A stretch of 64,000 bases of DNA from an uncultured Muribaculaceae bacterium (GCA_910586975.1 CAJUKX010000003.1:88726-152725); one strand, 5' to 3'; numbered from the stretch's first letter, positions 15,646 through 25,166 are shown. A program made the numbers and translations. The notes: generated from the sequence alone by a model not told the origin.

Positions 15646-16080
15646 TTACTTAAGCATTTTTTTTACATATTCAGTTGTTGCATTACCGTCAAGATAGATT
15701 ACCATTATCTTATTACCCTTGTTGAGATGTTGGTTAAGGTAGAAGAGATAACGGCGCAGTCCGTTGCGGTTCTTCAGACGGTAAAAACCGTAATAAAGCT
15801 TTCCGTCGCGATAGTTTACCTCGCGGGTCAGAGCATCGGCTTCGTCCTTGCGAATCAACGACTCTATATAATCGGCCGCGTCGGGCATGTCGGCCAGCGT
15901 GAGTGAATGATACGTCGACAGGTCGTATTTGCGTATGGCCTCACCTCTGATGATTGTCTCTACCGCACCCTTGTTGTCGCGATAGCGCCCGTCGAAGATG
16001 TTGTCGACATTCAGCCCTTTCTGTGCCGATGCCGCCGTGGCTACAATCATCATGACCATTGTTAGAAATATATGTTTCAT
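15646..16080 (-). CDS. Small exported protein (DUF6108-like) of the sigma-factor operon
   Basis: The protein is 144 residues if it starts at the ATG at 16080, which directly precedes a signal peptide (MKHIFLTMVMMIVATAASAQ). The longer frame overlaps the anti-sigma gene and lacks a signal, so it was rejected. The mature protein has GRYRDNKGAVETIIRGEAIRKYDLS, a pattern I associate from memory with DUF6108, found beside ECF sigma factors in Bacteroides. It ends in a helix (YVKKMLK). No catalytic residues are obvious. It is probably periplasmic and co-regulated with the sigma and anti-sigma pair. Confidence 0.7.
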   Translation of the reverse strand: MKHIFLTMVMMIVATAASAQKGLNVDNIFDGRYRDNKGAVETIIRGEAIRKYDLSTYHSLTLADMPDAADYIESLIRKDEADALTREVNYRDGKLYYGFYRLKNRNGLRRYLFYLNQHLNKGNKIMVIYLDGNATTEYVKKMLK

Positions 16081-16084
16081 GGAG

Positions 16085-16543
16085 TTATAATTGATTGAAA
16101 ATCTCTGAAATTTCACGGTGTTGTTCCATCAGCTCCGACTCGAAATTGTCCTGAGCCATAGAAATGCTGTTGAGTTGCGAGTCCATTATCATCATAACCT
16201 CTTCGGCTGAGACCACTTTCTCGCCGCCTACATAAGCTACGCATGAATTGTCGGGATTGTAGCGGCCAGATACGAACATCCAGCATATACCTACTGCCAG
16301 CATAATCGAAACCGACGCGGCCATCATGGCCATACGGCTCCGGCGCAGAATTGAGGGTCGCGCTACGGCCCGACTCGGTTGCATCACAGCTGTATAGCCC
16401 ATCACTGCTAAGGCCGACTCGATTTGAGGCGAATACGGTGGGCGTGCATCGGCCAGGATGCGCCGCAACTCTTCTTCTTGTTGGAGTGTGGTAGAGCCGT
16501 CAAAGTAAAGCTCTATCAATCTGTTTATATATTCTTCGTTCAT
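16085..16543 (-). CDS. Anti-sigma factor-like membrane protein
   Basis: The protein is 152 residues from the ATG at 16543, which overlaps the sigma-factor stop in an ATGA. The cytoplasmic N-terminal part (MNEEYINRLIELYFDGSTTLQQEEELRRIL) is typical of Bacteroidetes anti-sigma N-termini. A single membrane helix (MAMMAASVSIMLAVGICWMFV, about 76-98) is followed by a periplasmic tail of about 50 residues. It probably holds the adjacent ECF sigma factor inactive until an envelope signal arrives. It lacks the FecR domain of the Bacteroidetes anti-sigmas tied to TonB receptors. The translational overlap supports a paired function. Confidence 0.75.
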   Translation of the reverse strand: MNEEYINRLIELYFDGSTTLQQEEELRRILADARPPYSPQIESALAVMGYTAVMQPSRAVARPSILRRSRMAMMAASVSIMLAVGICWMFVSGRYNPDNSCVAYVGGEKVVSAEEVMMIMDSQLNSISMAQDNFESELMEQHREISEIFNQL

Positions 16544-17046
16544 TGCTTTCTGTTTAAGTCTAAATAACAATCGCGCACGGTCTTGCGGGCTCTGGAGAGA
16601 ATCATGCGTACATTGGCTTCTGATATGTCGAATTCATCGGCTATTTCTGAAATTTCGGCGCCGGCCTTATCGCGCATGTACAGGATTTGGCGCTGGCGTT
16701 CGGTGAGTTTTGTCGCTATCAGTCGTTCGACGGCATTCAGCAATTCGGTTTTCTCATCGTTTTCGTCATGCGTTTCCTCAATATCTTTCAGCGATGATGC
16801 ATCCCGGTCGATAAATGCCGTATTGCGGCGCCGAAGATTGTCGATACATACGTTGCGCACTGTGACCATCGACAAGCCCTCGGCCTGCTGTACGGAGCTG
16901 ATGGATTCCCGGCGCCCCCACAGCTTGCAGAATGCCTCCTGCAGTGCATCGCGGGCTTCATCGGCATCGCCCAGTATGGAGCCTGCCAGGCTGAGCAGAC
17001 GTGGGCGGATGTGCATAAAAACCGATGTTAATAAATCCAAGTGCAT
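16540..17046 (-). CDS. ECF-type RNA polymerase sigma factor
   Basis: The protein is 168 residues from the ATG at 17046. Region 2 (FMHIRPRLLSLAGSILGDADEARDALQEAFCKLW) and region 4 (LTERQRQILYMRDKAGAEISEIADEFDISEANVRMILSRARKTVR, a helix-turn-helix) are both clear, with the linker SMVTVRNVCIDNLRRR between. Residues upstream of Met17046 in the same frame were judged non-coding because a sigma N-terminus fits this start. It directs RNA polymerase to the promoters of an unknown regulon, probably including its own operon of anti-sigma, secreted and barrel proteins. It is divergent from the glycosyltransferase gene. Confidence 0.93.
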   Translation of the reverse strand: MHLDLLTSVFMHIRPRLLSLAGSILGDADEARDALQEAFCKLWGRRESISSVQQAEGLSMVTVRNVCIDNLRRRNTAFIDRDASSLKDIEETHDENDEKTELLNAVERLIATKLTERQRQILYMRDKAGAEISEIADEFDISEANVRMILSRARKTVRDCYLDLNRKQ

Positions 17047-17142
17047 ATTCTGTTTGTTTTCTTTACATCTAAGATACGCAAGCTTTAGCGATTTGCAACA
17101 TATTTTTACCAAATATTTTTAGTTTTGCTGTATTTTAATTGC

Positions 17143-17150
17143 TAACTTTG
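17143..17150 (+). promoter_or_regulatory. -7 element of the glycosyltransferase promoter
   Basis: TAACTTTG lies 24 nt before the ATG at 17175. TTTG at 17124-17127 is rather close (15-nt spacer). Confidence 0.5.
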
Positions 17151-17174
17151 CATCACAAAGACGTTTACAACTAT

Positions 17175-18785
17175 ATGAAAAAAAGAGCTATGTTTTTCAC
17201 CACCACAGGATTCATGCTCCTGATGGGACTGATATTGCTATGGATTCCATGGCTGGGCGAAACGCCGTTCTATTCTAAAGGCGAACCTCGCGAGGCCATC
17301 GTCGCCATGTCGATGCTTGAGACGGGCGAATGGATTCTGCCCTCGACCTGCGGCGGAGAGATACCTTTCAAACCACCCTTTTTTGCATGGCTCATCGCTA
17401 TATTCGCCTGGTTGTTCAACGGCAGTGTGGTCAATGAATTTGTATCACGCCTGCCATCGTCTCTTGCGGCAGTAGGTATGATAATGATGGGCTATAAATG
17501 GGCCAAAAGTGCCAAGGATACCAACTTTGCCCTTACCATGGCATTGGTAACAGCCACTTCATTTGAGGTATTCCGCGCCGCCGAGGCATGCCGTGTCGAC
17601 ATGGTGCTGACCGCGGCCATGGTGGGTGCGATATATATAATATATGAGATACGCGAACGCAAGGGGCGCGACAATGTAGGATGGTATGCCGCCGCGGCAG
17701 CCCTGCTCACAATTGCCACTCTTACCAAGGGTCCAATAGGCTCGCTGTTGCCATGCCTGGCCGGAGGTATTTATCTGCTACTCAGGGGCGACAATTTCTG
17801 GAAATCGTTTTTCAAGATGTTCTCGCTGGTGCTCGTTTCGTTTGTACTGCCCGCACTGTGGTACTATGCCGCATGGAAACGCGGCGGCGATATGTTCCTG
17901 GACCTTGCATGGGAAGAAAATATAGGTCGTCTCACCGGCTCCATGAGCTATGAGTCGCACGTGCGTCCTTTCTGGTATAATTTTGTCACCATTATAGCAG
18001 GCATGCTGCCGTGGACTCTGCTGGGGGTACTGGCGCTGTTCCGTTACCGCACATACCGCCACTGGCCCTTCCGCCATGCCGGGCTGCTCTCTATAAGCGC
18101 GGCGCTCACCATAATCATATTCTACTGCATACCGTCGAGCAAACGCAGCGTGTATCTGCTGCCGGCCTATCCCTTCATGGCCTACGGCATAACAGTGCTG
18201 ATAGAGAGCCTGCGACATACGAGCGTCACACGGTTCTATGGCAAGATAATGGCTTTCATAGGCATTGCTGCACCGGTGGCAGTGGCTCTGGTAGAGCTTG
18301 TGCCAAACAACTTCTTCCCCGGATTCCATCTCCACGGATGGCTCTCATGGCTTATGCTGTGCCTGCCCGTGGCGGTTTCTATAATGTGGCTCAGAGGACG
18401 AAGCACCTCAGAGGTGGCCATGCCTGTGATATGGGCCTTGCTCGTATGCTACAGCAGCGCGGTGATGCCCGCCATTTTCCACAATCCGCTCAAGACTCAG
18501 CAGACAGCCGAGATATTCCAAGCGTTGCAAGCTACAAAACGCCCCATATACATAGTAGGTACACCCAACAAGAGCGGCCTGGCCTATTGGCCTAATTTCT
18601 ATCTGGGCGACCGCATGCGATTTGTCAAATCATACGAGGCCACCGACAGTCTGCCTGCCGGATGCACCCTTTGGATTCCAAATGCGGCCGATACTGCCAA
18701 AATATCCAATGACTGGGCCAAGGGCAAATTCGGCTTTAACCCCGACACACGCCGACCTGCATGGATTGCCACTAAAATGAAATAA
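17175..18785 (+). CDS. Glycosyltransferase family 39/ArnT-like integral membrane protein
   Basis: The protein is 536 residues from the ATG at 17175. The N-terminal part has a first membrane helix (GFMLLMGLILLWIPWL) followed by the loop ETPFYSKGEPREAIVAMSMLETGEWILP, in which the acidic/basic 'E-P-R' motif matches the ArnT/PMT_2 family, then GEIPFKPPFFAWLIA. About ten further helices and a soluble C-terminal part follow. Members transfer a sugar from a polyprenyl-phosphate donor to lipid A or protein at the periplasmic face. The acceptor here is unknown. A 45-nt gap separates it from the SLC13 gene, so the two may be cotranscribed. Confidence 0.85.
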   Translation: MKKRAMFFTTTGFMLLMGLILLWIPWLGETPFYSKGEPREAIVAMSMLETGEWILPSTCGGEIPFKPPFFAWLIAIFAWLFNGSVVNEFVSRLPSSLAAVGMIMMGYKWAKSAKDTNFALTMALVTATSFEVFRAAEACRVDMVLTAAMVGAIYIIYEIRERKGRDNVGWYAAAAALLTIATLTKGPIGSLLPCLAGGIYLLLRGDNFWKSFFKMFSLVLVSFVLPALWYYAAWKRGGDMFLDLAWEENIGRLTGSMSYESHVRPFWYNFVTIIAGMLPWTLLGVLALFRYRTYRHWPFRHAGLLSISAALTIIIFYCIPSSKRSVYLLPAYPFMAYGITVLIESLRHTSVTRFYGKIMAFIGIAAPVAVALVELVPNNFFPGFHLHGWLSWLMLCLPVAVSIMWLRGRSTSEVAMPVIWALLVCYSSAVMPAIFHNPLKTQQTAEIFQALQATKRPIYIVGTPNKSGLAYWPNFYLGDRMRFVKSYEATDSLPAGCTLWIPNAADTAKISNDWAKGKFGFNPDTRRPAWIATKMK

Positions 18786-18830
18786 TACGAGTTTAAAAAG
18801 CTCTAATATAAACCGATTAAATAACCATAT

Positions 18831-20669
18831 ATGTGGATAACTGTAATTACCCTCATATTGGCTTCTGCCGGCTTCATCTGGGGCAAGATACGTTCTGATG
18901 TAGTTGCGCTTATAGCTTTGGCAGTACTTGCCGTATCGGGAGTACTCACCACCGGCGAGGCTCTCTCTGGCTTTGCCAACCCGATTGTGATAATGATGAT
19001 AGGCCTGTTTGTGGTAGGCGGGGCCATCTTCAATACCGGACTTGCCAAAGTGCTCGGCGCCAAGCTGCTGAAGGTAGGCGGCAAAAGCCCTACGAGGCTC
19101 TTCCTGGTAGTGGTGTTGTCTACCGGCCTTATTGGCGGCTTTGTGAGCAATACCGGAACCGTGGCGCTGATGATGCCTATAGTGGTGTCGATGGCGGCTG
19201 CGTCGGGTATGTCGGCCTCGCGCCTGCTTATGCCGCTGGCGTTTGCATCGAGCATGGGCGGCATGCTCACCCTTATCGGCACACCGCCCAACCTTGTGAT
19301 TGCCGAAGTATGGGAGGAAGCCGGCAACACCCCGTTGTCAATGTTCACTTTCACTCCGGTGGGTCTGGTGGTACTTGCTGCCGGTACTCTGCTGATGATT
19401 CCTCTGAGCAAAATGCTTGTAAAGGAAAAGACCGACGATAAATCCGGCAATGCCCATGGCAAACGCTCGCTCAGCAGCATTGTGGAGGAATATGGGCTTA
19501 ATGACGACCTGTGGCGTGTGAGTGTACCGCAATCTTCGCCTATCTCCGGCCTTACACTCGGCAATCTGGCTCTGCGTTCAAATTACAAACTCGATGTGCT
19601 CGAACTCCGCATGGGCGATGCTTCTGGACATCTTATCAGAAACATATCGCAGGAAGCTCCCACTGCGGCTTCTACTGTCGACCCCGGCGATGTACTCTTT
19701 GTGCGTGGTCCGCGCGAGAATGTAGAACGATTTGTAAAGGATTACAGCCTGATACTCGACCCCGACAGTGATAACACTCGCCGCAACCTGCAGTTCTATG
19801 ACATAGGTCTGGCCGAAATACTGCCCATGCCCCACGCTCCGTTCCTCAAGCAGACAATTGCATCGCTTGACTTCCGCAACCGATTCAATGTCAACGTACT
19901 GGGCGTGCTGCGCAATGGCAACTACTACACCGATAATCTTGCGGAATTTGTACTCCGCAAAGAGGATGTGCTGCTCGTGCAGGGCACATGGAATGCCATT
20001 GATGAACTGAAAAACGAGTCTGACGACTGGGTTGTGCTTGGCCAACCGCTCTCAGAGGCGTCAAAGGTAACACTCGACTATAAGGCACCCGTAGCGGCAA
20101 TAATCATGATAGGCATGATCATAGCTCTGGTATTCGACGTGATACCGGCCGTGTTCTCGGTGATGATAGCCGCTCTGGCAATGGTACTGACGGGCTGTTT
20201 CCGCAACGTTACCGATGCCTACAAGACTATCAACTGGGAAAGTACGGTGCTTATTGCGGCCATGATGCCCATGAGCTTCGCACTCGAAAAGACAGGTGTG
20301 TCGGGAATGGTATCGGCCGCGCTGGTCAATACTTTGGGAGCTTTGGGCCCCCACTGGCTGCTGGCCGGCATATTCTTCACCACATCAATCATGACCCTGT
20401 TCATCTCAAATACGGCTACGGCTGTGATGATGGCTCCTATAGCTATGGCAAGTGCCACGGCATACGGCGTAAGCGGCCTGCCCTTCCTGTTTGCCGTAAC
20501 GGTGGGAGCATCGCTGTGTTTTGCCAACCCGTTCTCAACCCCGCCCAACGCTCTGGTAATGCCGGCCGGCCAATATACATTCATGGACTATGTGAAGGTG
20601 GGCGCACCCATGCAGATAGGTCTTGGCATATTGATGATATTCATCCTGCCGCTTATATTCCCCTTCTGA
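18831..20669 (+). CDS. SLC13-family permease with two RCK-C (TrkA-C) domains
   Basis: The protein is 612 residues. Membrane helices are split into two halves (about 1-185 and 400-612) around a soluble insert of about 190 residues containing two RCK-C-like domains; VDPGDVLFVRGPRENVERF and LRKEDVLLVQGTWNAIDEL are the diagnostic end motifs. Each half carries the family's SNT motif: GFVSNTGTVALMMP in the first and FISNTATAVMMAP in the second, with the hairpin TPPNLVIAE and TPPNALVMP. The family moves dicarboxylates, sulfate or other anions with sodium. The TrkA-C type is often called a potential sulfur or citrate transporter. The substrate cannot be predicted. Confidence 0.88.
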   Translation: MWITVITLILASAGFIWGKIRSDVVALIALAVLAVSGVLTTGEALSGFANPIVIMMIGLFVVGGAIFNTGLAKVLGAKLLKVGGKSPTRLFLVVVLSTGLIGGFVSNTGTVALMMPIVVSMAAASGMSASRLLMPLAFASSMGGMLTLIGTPPNLVIAEVWEEAGNTPLSMFTFTPVGLVVLAAGTLLMIPLSKMLVKEKTDDKSGNAHGKRSLSSIVEEYGLNDDLWRVSVPQSSPISGLTLGNLALRSNYKLDVLELRMGDASGHLIRNISQEAPTAASTVDPGDVLFVRGPRENVERFVKDYSLILDPDSDNTRRNLQFYDIGLAEILPMPHAPFLKQTIASLDFRNRFNVNVLGVLRNGNYYTDNLAEFVLRKEDVLLVQGTWNAIDELKNESDDWVVLGQPLSEASKVTLDYKAPVAAIIMIGMIIALVFDVIPAVFSVMIAALAMVLTGCFRNVTDAYKTINWESTVLIAAMMPMSFALEKTGVSGMVSAALVNTLGALGPHWLLAGIFFTTSIMTLFISNTATAVMMAPIAMASATAYGVSGLPFLFAVTVGASLCFANPFSTPPNALVMPAGQYTFMDYVKVGAPMQIGLGILMIFILPLIFPF

Positions 20670-20684
20670 TTACACAATCTGATC

Positions 20685-20733
20685 ATATAAACGAAAGGTT
20701 CCGACATACGCTGCCGGAACCTTTCGTTTATAT
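20685..20733. terminator. Bidirectional terminator between the permease and the PUL lyase gene
   Basis: ATATAAACGAAAGGTTCCG and its complement form a perfect 19-bp stem with an 11-nt loop. It sits between convergent genes and serves both. Confidence 0.85.
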
Positions 20734-20743
20734 GATTATAAGA

Positions 20744-23700
20744 TTAGTCCTGAGGAATTACTTCCTGCATGTAGATGGCATCAAGGCTCCACATTGCAGC
20801 GTCGTTGGTACTGATCGAGGAGCATTCGTGCAACTCGGCGGGTACTTCGGGCGGACGTACGGTATAGATGGTGAATTTAGGAGCCAAGGTATGCTCGTTG
20901 GTGGTGAGCAGGTCTTTCCAGGCCTCGGCAGCCGAATCCTTGTCCTGAAGCTTCCATGCCGAATAAGCGTGCAGGCGCGATACACGGAATTTATTGCGTG
21001 TTACGGTACGTGCCATCTGCTTGTAGTTGGTGGCGTGGTCGAGCCATGCGTCCTCCCACTCGGCATCGGGAATCAGCACCATCAGCTCGTTCATCACTTC
21101 AAAACCGCCCATGATGGTAGCCAGATGGTTGGTAGCCTTAAGGTTGGGATCACATTCTGAGGTGATGATACCGGTGGCCGGGTCATAGCCCAGGGCAAGT
21201 GGACCTGTGAAGATGCGGCTGGGCAGCTTGCAGATACTCTGCATGCCGGCCATAATCTTGTCGCGGTATTTGGTATCCTGAGTGCGTTCCCATTCGGTCA
21301 TCCAGTTACCGGCGTATGCCACCCAGTCGGGACCGATACGCAGGCGTGCCGGTGCTGTGCAGGGATACTGCTCGCGGGGCTGAGCCAGGCGCATGGGGTC
21401 GATGGTATAGAGCATCTGATCGTTGTCTTTGACAGCTGTCATGAGGTCGGCCATGCGGTCGTCGGCAGTGAGGTAGTAGTAGAAGCGGTTGAATGCGGCC
21501 TGGCTGATACGTGCCTCTTTGGCACCGCAACCCCAGTGGCTCACATTGTGGCGGCTACCCAGTCCGGCATTATCGCCAAAGTGATATACATCCACTTCAG
21601 ATACGTGGCGGGTCATAGCCTCGGCCATACGCCATATATCGTCGCGGCCTGTGCGCAGGAAGCTGTACCACAACCACAGGTTAGAACCAAGCTCGGTATT
21701 GTCCCAGGCATATCCGCCTACATCATAGCGCCATGAGTGACGGGTCTTGTCGTAGGCATGCATGAAATCGCCGTAATCCCAGAAGCCATACCAACGGTTT
21801 TGCTCAACAGCTTTCTTATAGAAGTCAAGATATTGTTCAAGACGTTCTTCAACCTTGGCGCGAGCCTCGGTAGAGTGGTCGGGCAAACTCCATATACCGA
21901 ATGCGCGGCGGTCGTGCAGATATTTGGGAGTGGGCAACCACAGGCCTGAATTATTCATGGCCATTGCTTCGTCGGCAAAGTTCTTCTTGCCACGGTAGCC
22001 TGTGCTCGGATAGAGCATGAGGGTTGAAGTACGGGCTACGCCATAGGGGGTGCTCATGCCTTCCTGCACGTCTTCGTACGATGCTTCGAGGTCGTGTGCC
22101 TTGTCGTCGTAGTGGCGCAGGTTCATCGGCTCTGACTCGGGGCTCCAGAGCCATGCGGTGATTGAAGCGAGGTCTGTACGCGCTCCGCTTATCTCGAGAG
22201 TAGAGGGATATGATTCCCAGAAATCCTTGAGCTGTATGCCAAGGCCGCCGTCAACATCGCCTACAAATGCGTAGCCACCGGCACGTGTGCCCGACATTGT
22301 GCCGATCCAGGGATTGGCTTCGTTGGCGCGCTTGCGTATGGTGAAGCCGTCGGGCGACAGTTGCGACAGACGGTAGCCGTCCCACGATGCCCAATTCTTT
22401 ATAAGGTGTTTGCCTTTTTCGTCAAAAGCTTCAACTTCGGGTATGCGTTCGCCCATCATCTGACGGTCTTGAATGGCCACCTTGGAGGTGTCGCCGGGGA
22501 GCTTGAGCACGCGGCGGCCTACAAGGGGCTGAACCGGCTCGCTCCACACACCGCCGTCGGCGCAGGCAAATGCCACATGACGGTTGTAGAGAGATTCGCG
22601 CATAGGCACGTCGAAACGCACACCCAGCGAACGTATGAAGTCGGCGTTCTGGTCGCCGTCGTAGAGCATTGTATATACCATACGCACCTCGGGAGTGCCC
22701 TTGTGGAAGTAGAGTCGGAGGATGAACGGGAGCCAGCTGCGGCCGCTCTCCGATGTGTGGTTGCCGCAGATTTTCACCACGGCATGTCCGGCACCCTGTC
22801 TTTCAACAACGGCCGAATCAACTTTGCTTACAAAATTCTCGAAGTCGATATGGCGGGTTGATTCCAGTGCGGGTTCCGACTGGGTTGAACATACCAGACG
22901 GCCATTGAGAGCCACCTTCACGCCATTGCGCACAATACTGTCGACCAGCGAATTGCCCTGTTTTGAAATATATGTATCTGATACACCGGTAGCAACGTGT
23001 ATGCCCGATTCAGACTCACACACCATAGATGCGGGAACCTGCTTGCGCGACGCTTTTTTACCCTTTTTCGCACCTGCAATCTTAACTTTCAGATTATCTG
23101 CTCCTGCGGGAACGGTGGCGGCAAATCCGCCCCATTTCACAGAACCGTCGGGCCAGTAGGCCAGTGGCCAGGTGTCTACCGCAATCTGCGAGCCGTCGCC
23201 GTTGAGCAGCTGAAGGTCGGTTGATGTGGTCACTGCACCTTGGTCAAAGGGAACGCCGAACATCACACCACGGCTACCGGCCGGAGCGGCTCCTATACGG
23301 TGCAGCTGAACCTCATCGGGCTGAACGGGAGTTGTGGTATAGCTGAAGTTGGCTATACGGGCGCGGGCCGCGGTGGTGCGGAATCCGAACCATCCCTGTG
23401 TGAGCGGTGAGGGGTCGTTGAAGTCTACCAGACGCTCACCGTTGATGAAATACTGCACTCGGCCATTCTCGTTTGTAATCTTCACATGATACCACTTGTT
23501 GGCTGTGAGCAGATGAGCGGGATCAGTGTATTCCTTCAGGATTTTCGGACGTGCCTCGGCGTCGGTCACACCCTTTTCATCGCCGTCGTATCGGCGGAAA
23601 CGTGTGGTTGAGTTGTGATTTCCGCCGTATCCCAGATAGTAGAGCTGCAGTGAGTAGCAGTTGAGGAATATACCCTTGCGCCACGATTCGCGCTTGCGTA

Positions 23701-24055
23701 TATTGTCGGGGAATTTGGGGTCAGAAGCCATCCAGAAGCAGTTGAGGTCGCTCAGACGGTCGCCGGGCTTGCCCTCATCGCAAATTGAGGCATCGAATTC
23801 GATGGTGGTGTTGCCGCTCATCTTCTCGTTGCGCCACAGGGTAAGACCCTTGGGAGCGAAAATTTCGGCGGTATCGCCGCTGAACGACACTTTATAATCG
23901 GGTGCTTCCGATTCTACATGCCAATACTTTTTGAAAGACTTTGCATCAAGGCCCGAAGGCGCCTGTGCATCGGCCACCATTGCAGTCATCAGCAGCGGGG
24001 CGGCTGCCAGCAGTCTGACAAATGGTTTGATTTTTTGTAAGAATTTGGTATTCAT
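20744..24055 (-). CDS. Large exported polysaccharide lyase of PcRGLX/YetA type with N-terminal DUF6250-like domain (PL26/PL27-like)
   Basis: The protein is 1,103 residues with a signal peptide (ending ADAQ, about residue 31). Residues about 35-245 form a LamG-like sandwich with NKWYHVKITNENGRVQYFINGERLVDF and QGWFGFRTT, resembling DUF6250. Then comes the PcRGLX/YetA-type start (GVMFGVPFDQGAV and LAYWPDGSVKWGGFA), a central beta domain, and a C-terminal alpha/alpha toroid with many Trp/Tyr (RKEARISQAAFNRFYYYLTADDR-like stretch). Relatives include exo-rhamnogalacturonan lyases (PL26). The PL27 L-rhamnosyl-glucuronate lyases may be similar, but this was not checked. It would remove unsaturated or rhamnose-linked uronic ends from the substrate in the periplasm. 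It lies 18 nt downstream of the DAHP synthase gene. Confidence 0.8.
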   Translation of the reverse strand: MNTKFLQKIKPFVRLLAAAPLLMTAMVADAQAPSGLDAKSFKKYWHVESEAPDYKVSFSGDTAEIFAPKGLTLWRNEKMSGNTTIEFDASICDEGKPGDRLSDLNCFWMASDPKFPDNIRKRESWRKGIFLNCYSLQLYYLGYGGNHNSTTRFRRYDGDEKGVTDAEARPKILKEYTDPAHLLTANKWYHVKITNENGRVQYFINGERLVDFNDPSPLTQGWFGFRTTAARARIANFSYTTTPVQPDEVQLHRIGAAPAGSRGVMFGVPFDQGAVTTSTDLQLLNGDGSQIAVDTWPLAYWPDGSVKWGGFAATVPAGADNLKVKIAGAKKGKKASRKQVPASMVCESESGIHVATGVSDTYISKQGNSLVDSIVRNGVKVALNGRLVCSTQSEPALESTRHIDFENFVSKVDSAVVERQGAGHAVVKICGNHTSESGRSWLPFILRLYFHKGTPEVRMVYTMLYDGDQNADFIRSLGVRFDVPMRESLYNRHVAFACADGGVWSEPVQPLVGRRVLKLPGDTSKVAIQDRQMMGERIPEVEAFDEKGKHLIKNWASWDGYRLSQLSPDGFTIRKRANEANPWIGTMSGTRAGGYAFVGDVDGGLGIQLKDFWESYPSTLEISGARTDLASITAWLWSPESEPMNLRHYDDKAHDLEASYEDVQEGMSTPYGVARTSTLMLYPSTGYRGKKNFADEAMAMNNSGLWLPTPKYLHDRRAFGIWSLPDHSTEARAKVEERLEQYLDFYKKAVEQNRWYGFWDYGDFMHAYDKTRHSWRYDVGGYAWDNTELGSNLWLWYSFLRTGRDDIWRMAEAMTRHVSEVDVYHFGDNAGLGSRHNVSHWGCGAKEARISQAAFNRFYYYLTADDRMADLMTAVKDNDQMLYTIDPMRLAQPREQYPCTAPARLRIGPDWVAYAGNWMTEWERTQDTKYRDKIMAGMQSICKLPSRIFTGPLALGYDPATGIITSECDPNLKATNHLATIMGGFEVMNELMVLIPDAEWEDAWLDHATNYKQMARTVTRNKFRVSRLHAYSAWKLQDKDSAAEAWKDLLTTNEHTLAPKFTIYTVRPPEVPAELHECSSISTNDAAMWSLDAIYMQEVIPQD

Positions 24056-24073
24056 GGATAAAATTTAATTGGT

Positions 24074-25138
24074 TCAATTTTTAGGTTTTATCTGCATTCT
24101 CACCGACTCGGCATGGATGACCGAAAAAAGATTTCTCACAAATTCATCTCCCATGCCCATCGACGCGGCGGTATCTATGCGCGATGCAAGCAGATTGCCA
24201 AAACGATGCGACTGTATCACCGGTATGCCATGGCTCAGTTTGTACTCGCCTATCTCGCGCGACACCTCCATGCGCTTTGCCAGTATTTCGAGCAACTCAT
24301 TGTCGAGGGCGTCTATGCGCGAGCGCATTTCACTCAGACTCTCGGGCTGCAGGGGCTTGTTGCGAATGATCAGCTCGTGCCTTATCTTGTCAAGACACTG
24401 TGGCGTTATCTGCTGCGCGGCATCGCTCCAAGCCTCGTCGGGGCGGCAATGAGTCTCTATTATCAGGCCGTTGAAGCCTATGTCGAGCGCCTCCTGCGAC
24501 AGCGGATATATCAGCTCACGCTTGCCACCTATGTGGCTGGGGTCGCAGATTATGGGAAGGTGCGGATAGCGTATGCGCAATTCCAACGGTATGCGCCAGC
24601 GGGGACTGTTGCGGTAAACATGCTCGCCATAGGTCGAAAATCCGCGGTGAATGGCTCCGAGGTGTCTTATTCCGGCATTATACAGACGCTGCAAGGCTCC
24701 TATCCACAATTCGAGGTCGGGGCTTACCGGATTTTTCACAAGCACCGGGATGTCTCTGTTACAGCGGCTTATGGTGTCGGCCACCTCCTGCATTGCAAAA
24801 GGATTGGCAGTGGTACGCGCTCCTATCCACAGCATGTCTATTCCAGCGTCAATGGCAGCCTCTACGTGAGCCGGCATAGCTACCTCAGTAGCCACCTTCA
24901 TGCCGGTTTCACTCTTCACTCGCGCGAGCCAGCTCAGGCCCTCTACGCCGACACCTTCAAAGCCACCCGGCTTGGTGCGGGGCTTCCAGATACCGGCACG
25001 GAAATACTTCACACCGTCGGCAGCAAGACTGCGGGCTGTGTCAAGCACCTGCGACTCAGTCTCGGCGCTGCATGGGCCGGCAATTATCACAGGAGCACTG
25101 CTCGTGTCTGCTTCATCAAAAAACGGTAGAAATTCCAT
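24074..25138 (-). CDS. Bifunctional 3-deoxy-7-phosphoheptulonate synthase / chorismate mutase
   Basis: The protein is 354 residues. The N-terminal domain (about 1-260) is a DAHP synthase of the AroF/KDO8P-like type: IIAGPCSAE, FRAGIWKPRTKPGGFEGVG, LVKNPVSPD, HRGFSTYGEHVYRN and ICDPSHIGGKRELI. The C-terminal part (about 268-354) is an AroQ chorismate mutase helix bundle (MRSRIDALDNELLEILAKRMEVSREIGEYK). It makes the first compound of the shikimate pathway and carries out the step at its branch point. This fused form is usual for Bacteroidetes. What is odd is the position: a housekeeping biosynthetic gene placed directly upstream of the PUL lyase with 18 nt between them. Confidence 0.95.
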   Translation of the reverse strand: MEFLPFFDEADTSSAPVIIAGPCSAETESQVLDTARSLAADGVKYFRAGIWKPRTKPGGFEGVGVEGLSWLARVKSETGMKVATEVAMPAHVEAAIDAGIDMLWIGARTTANPFAMQEVADTISRCNRDIPVLVKNPVSPDLELWIGALQRLYNAGIRHLGAIHRGFSTYGEHVYRNSPRWRIPLELRIRYPHLPIICDPSHIGGKRELIYPLSQEALDIGFNGLIIETHCRPDEAWSDAAQQITPQCLDKIRHELIIRNKPLQPESLSEMRSRIDALDNELLEILAKRMEVSREIGEYKLSHGIPVIQSHRFGNLLASRIDTAASMGMGDEFVRNLFSVIHAESVRMQIKPKN

Positions 25139-25166
25139 CGGCGATTCAGATTGGTTAAAATCATTA

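Noticed and set aside
24061..24078. AATTGGTTCAATTT upstream of the lyase gene, similar to the 20-bp unit at 1065
   Set aside because: Only part of the unit matches and it is not repeated. The site overlaps the end of the DAHP synthase gene, so the resemblance is probably chance.
24113..25129. A 338-codon frame on the plus strand opposite the DAHP synthase gene
   Set aside because: The minus-strand product has every DAHP synthase and chorismate mutase motif. The plus-strand frame is its shadow.
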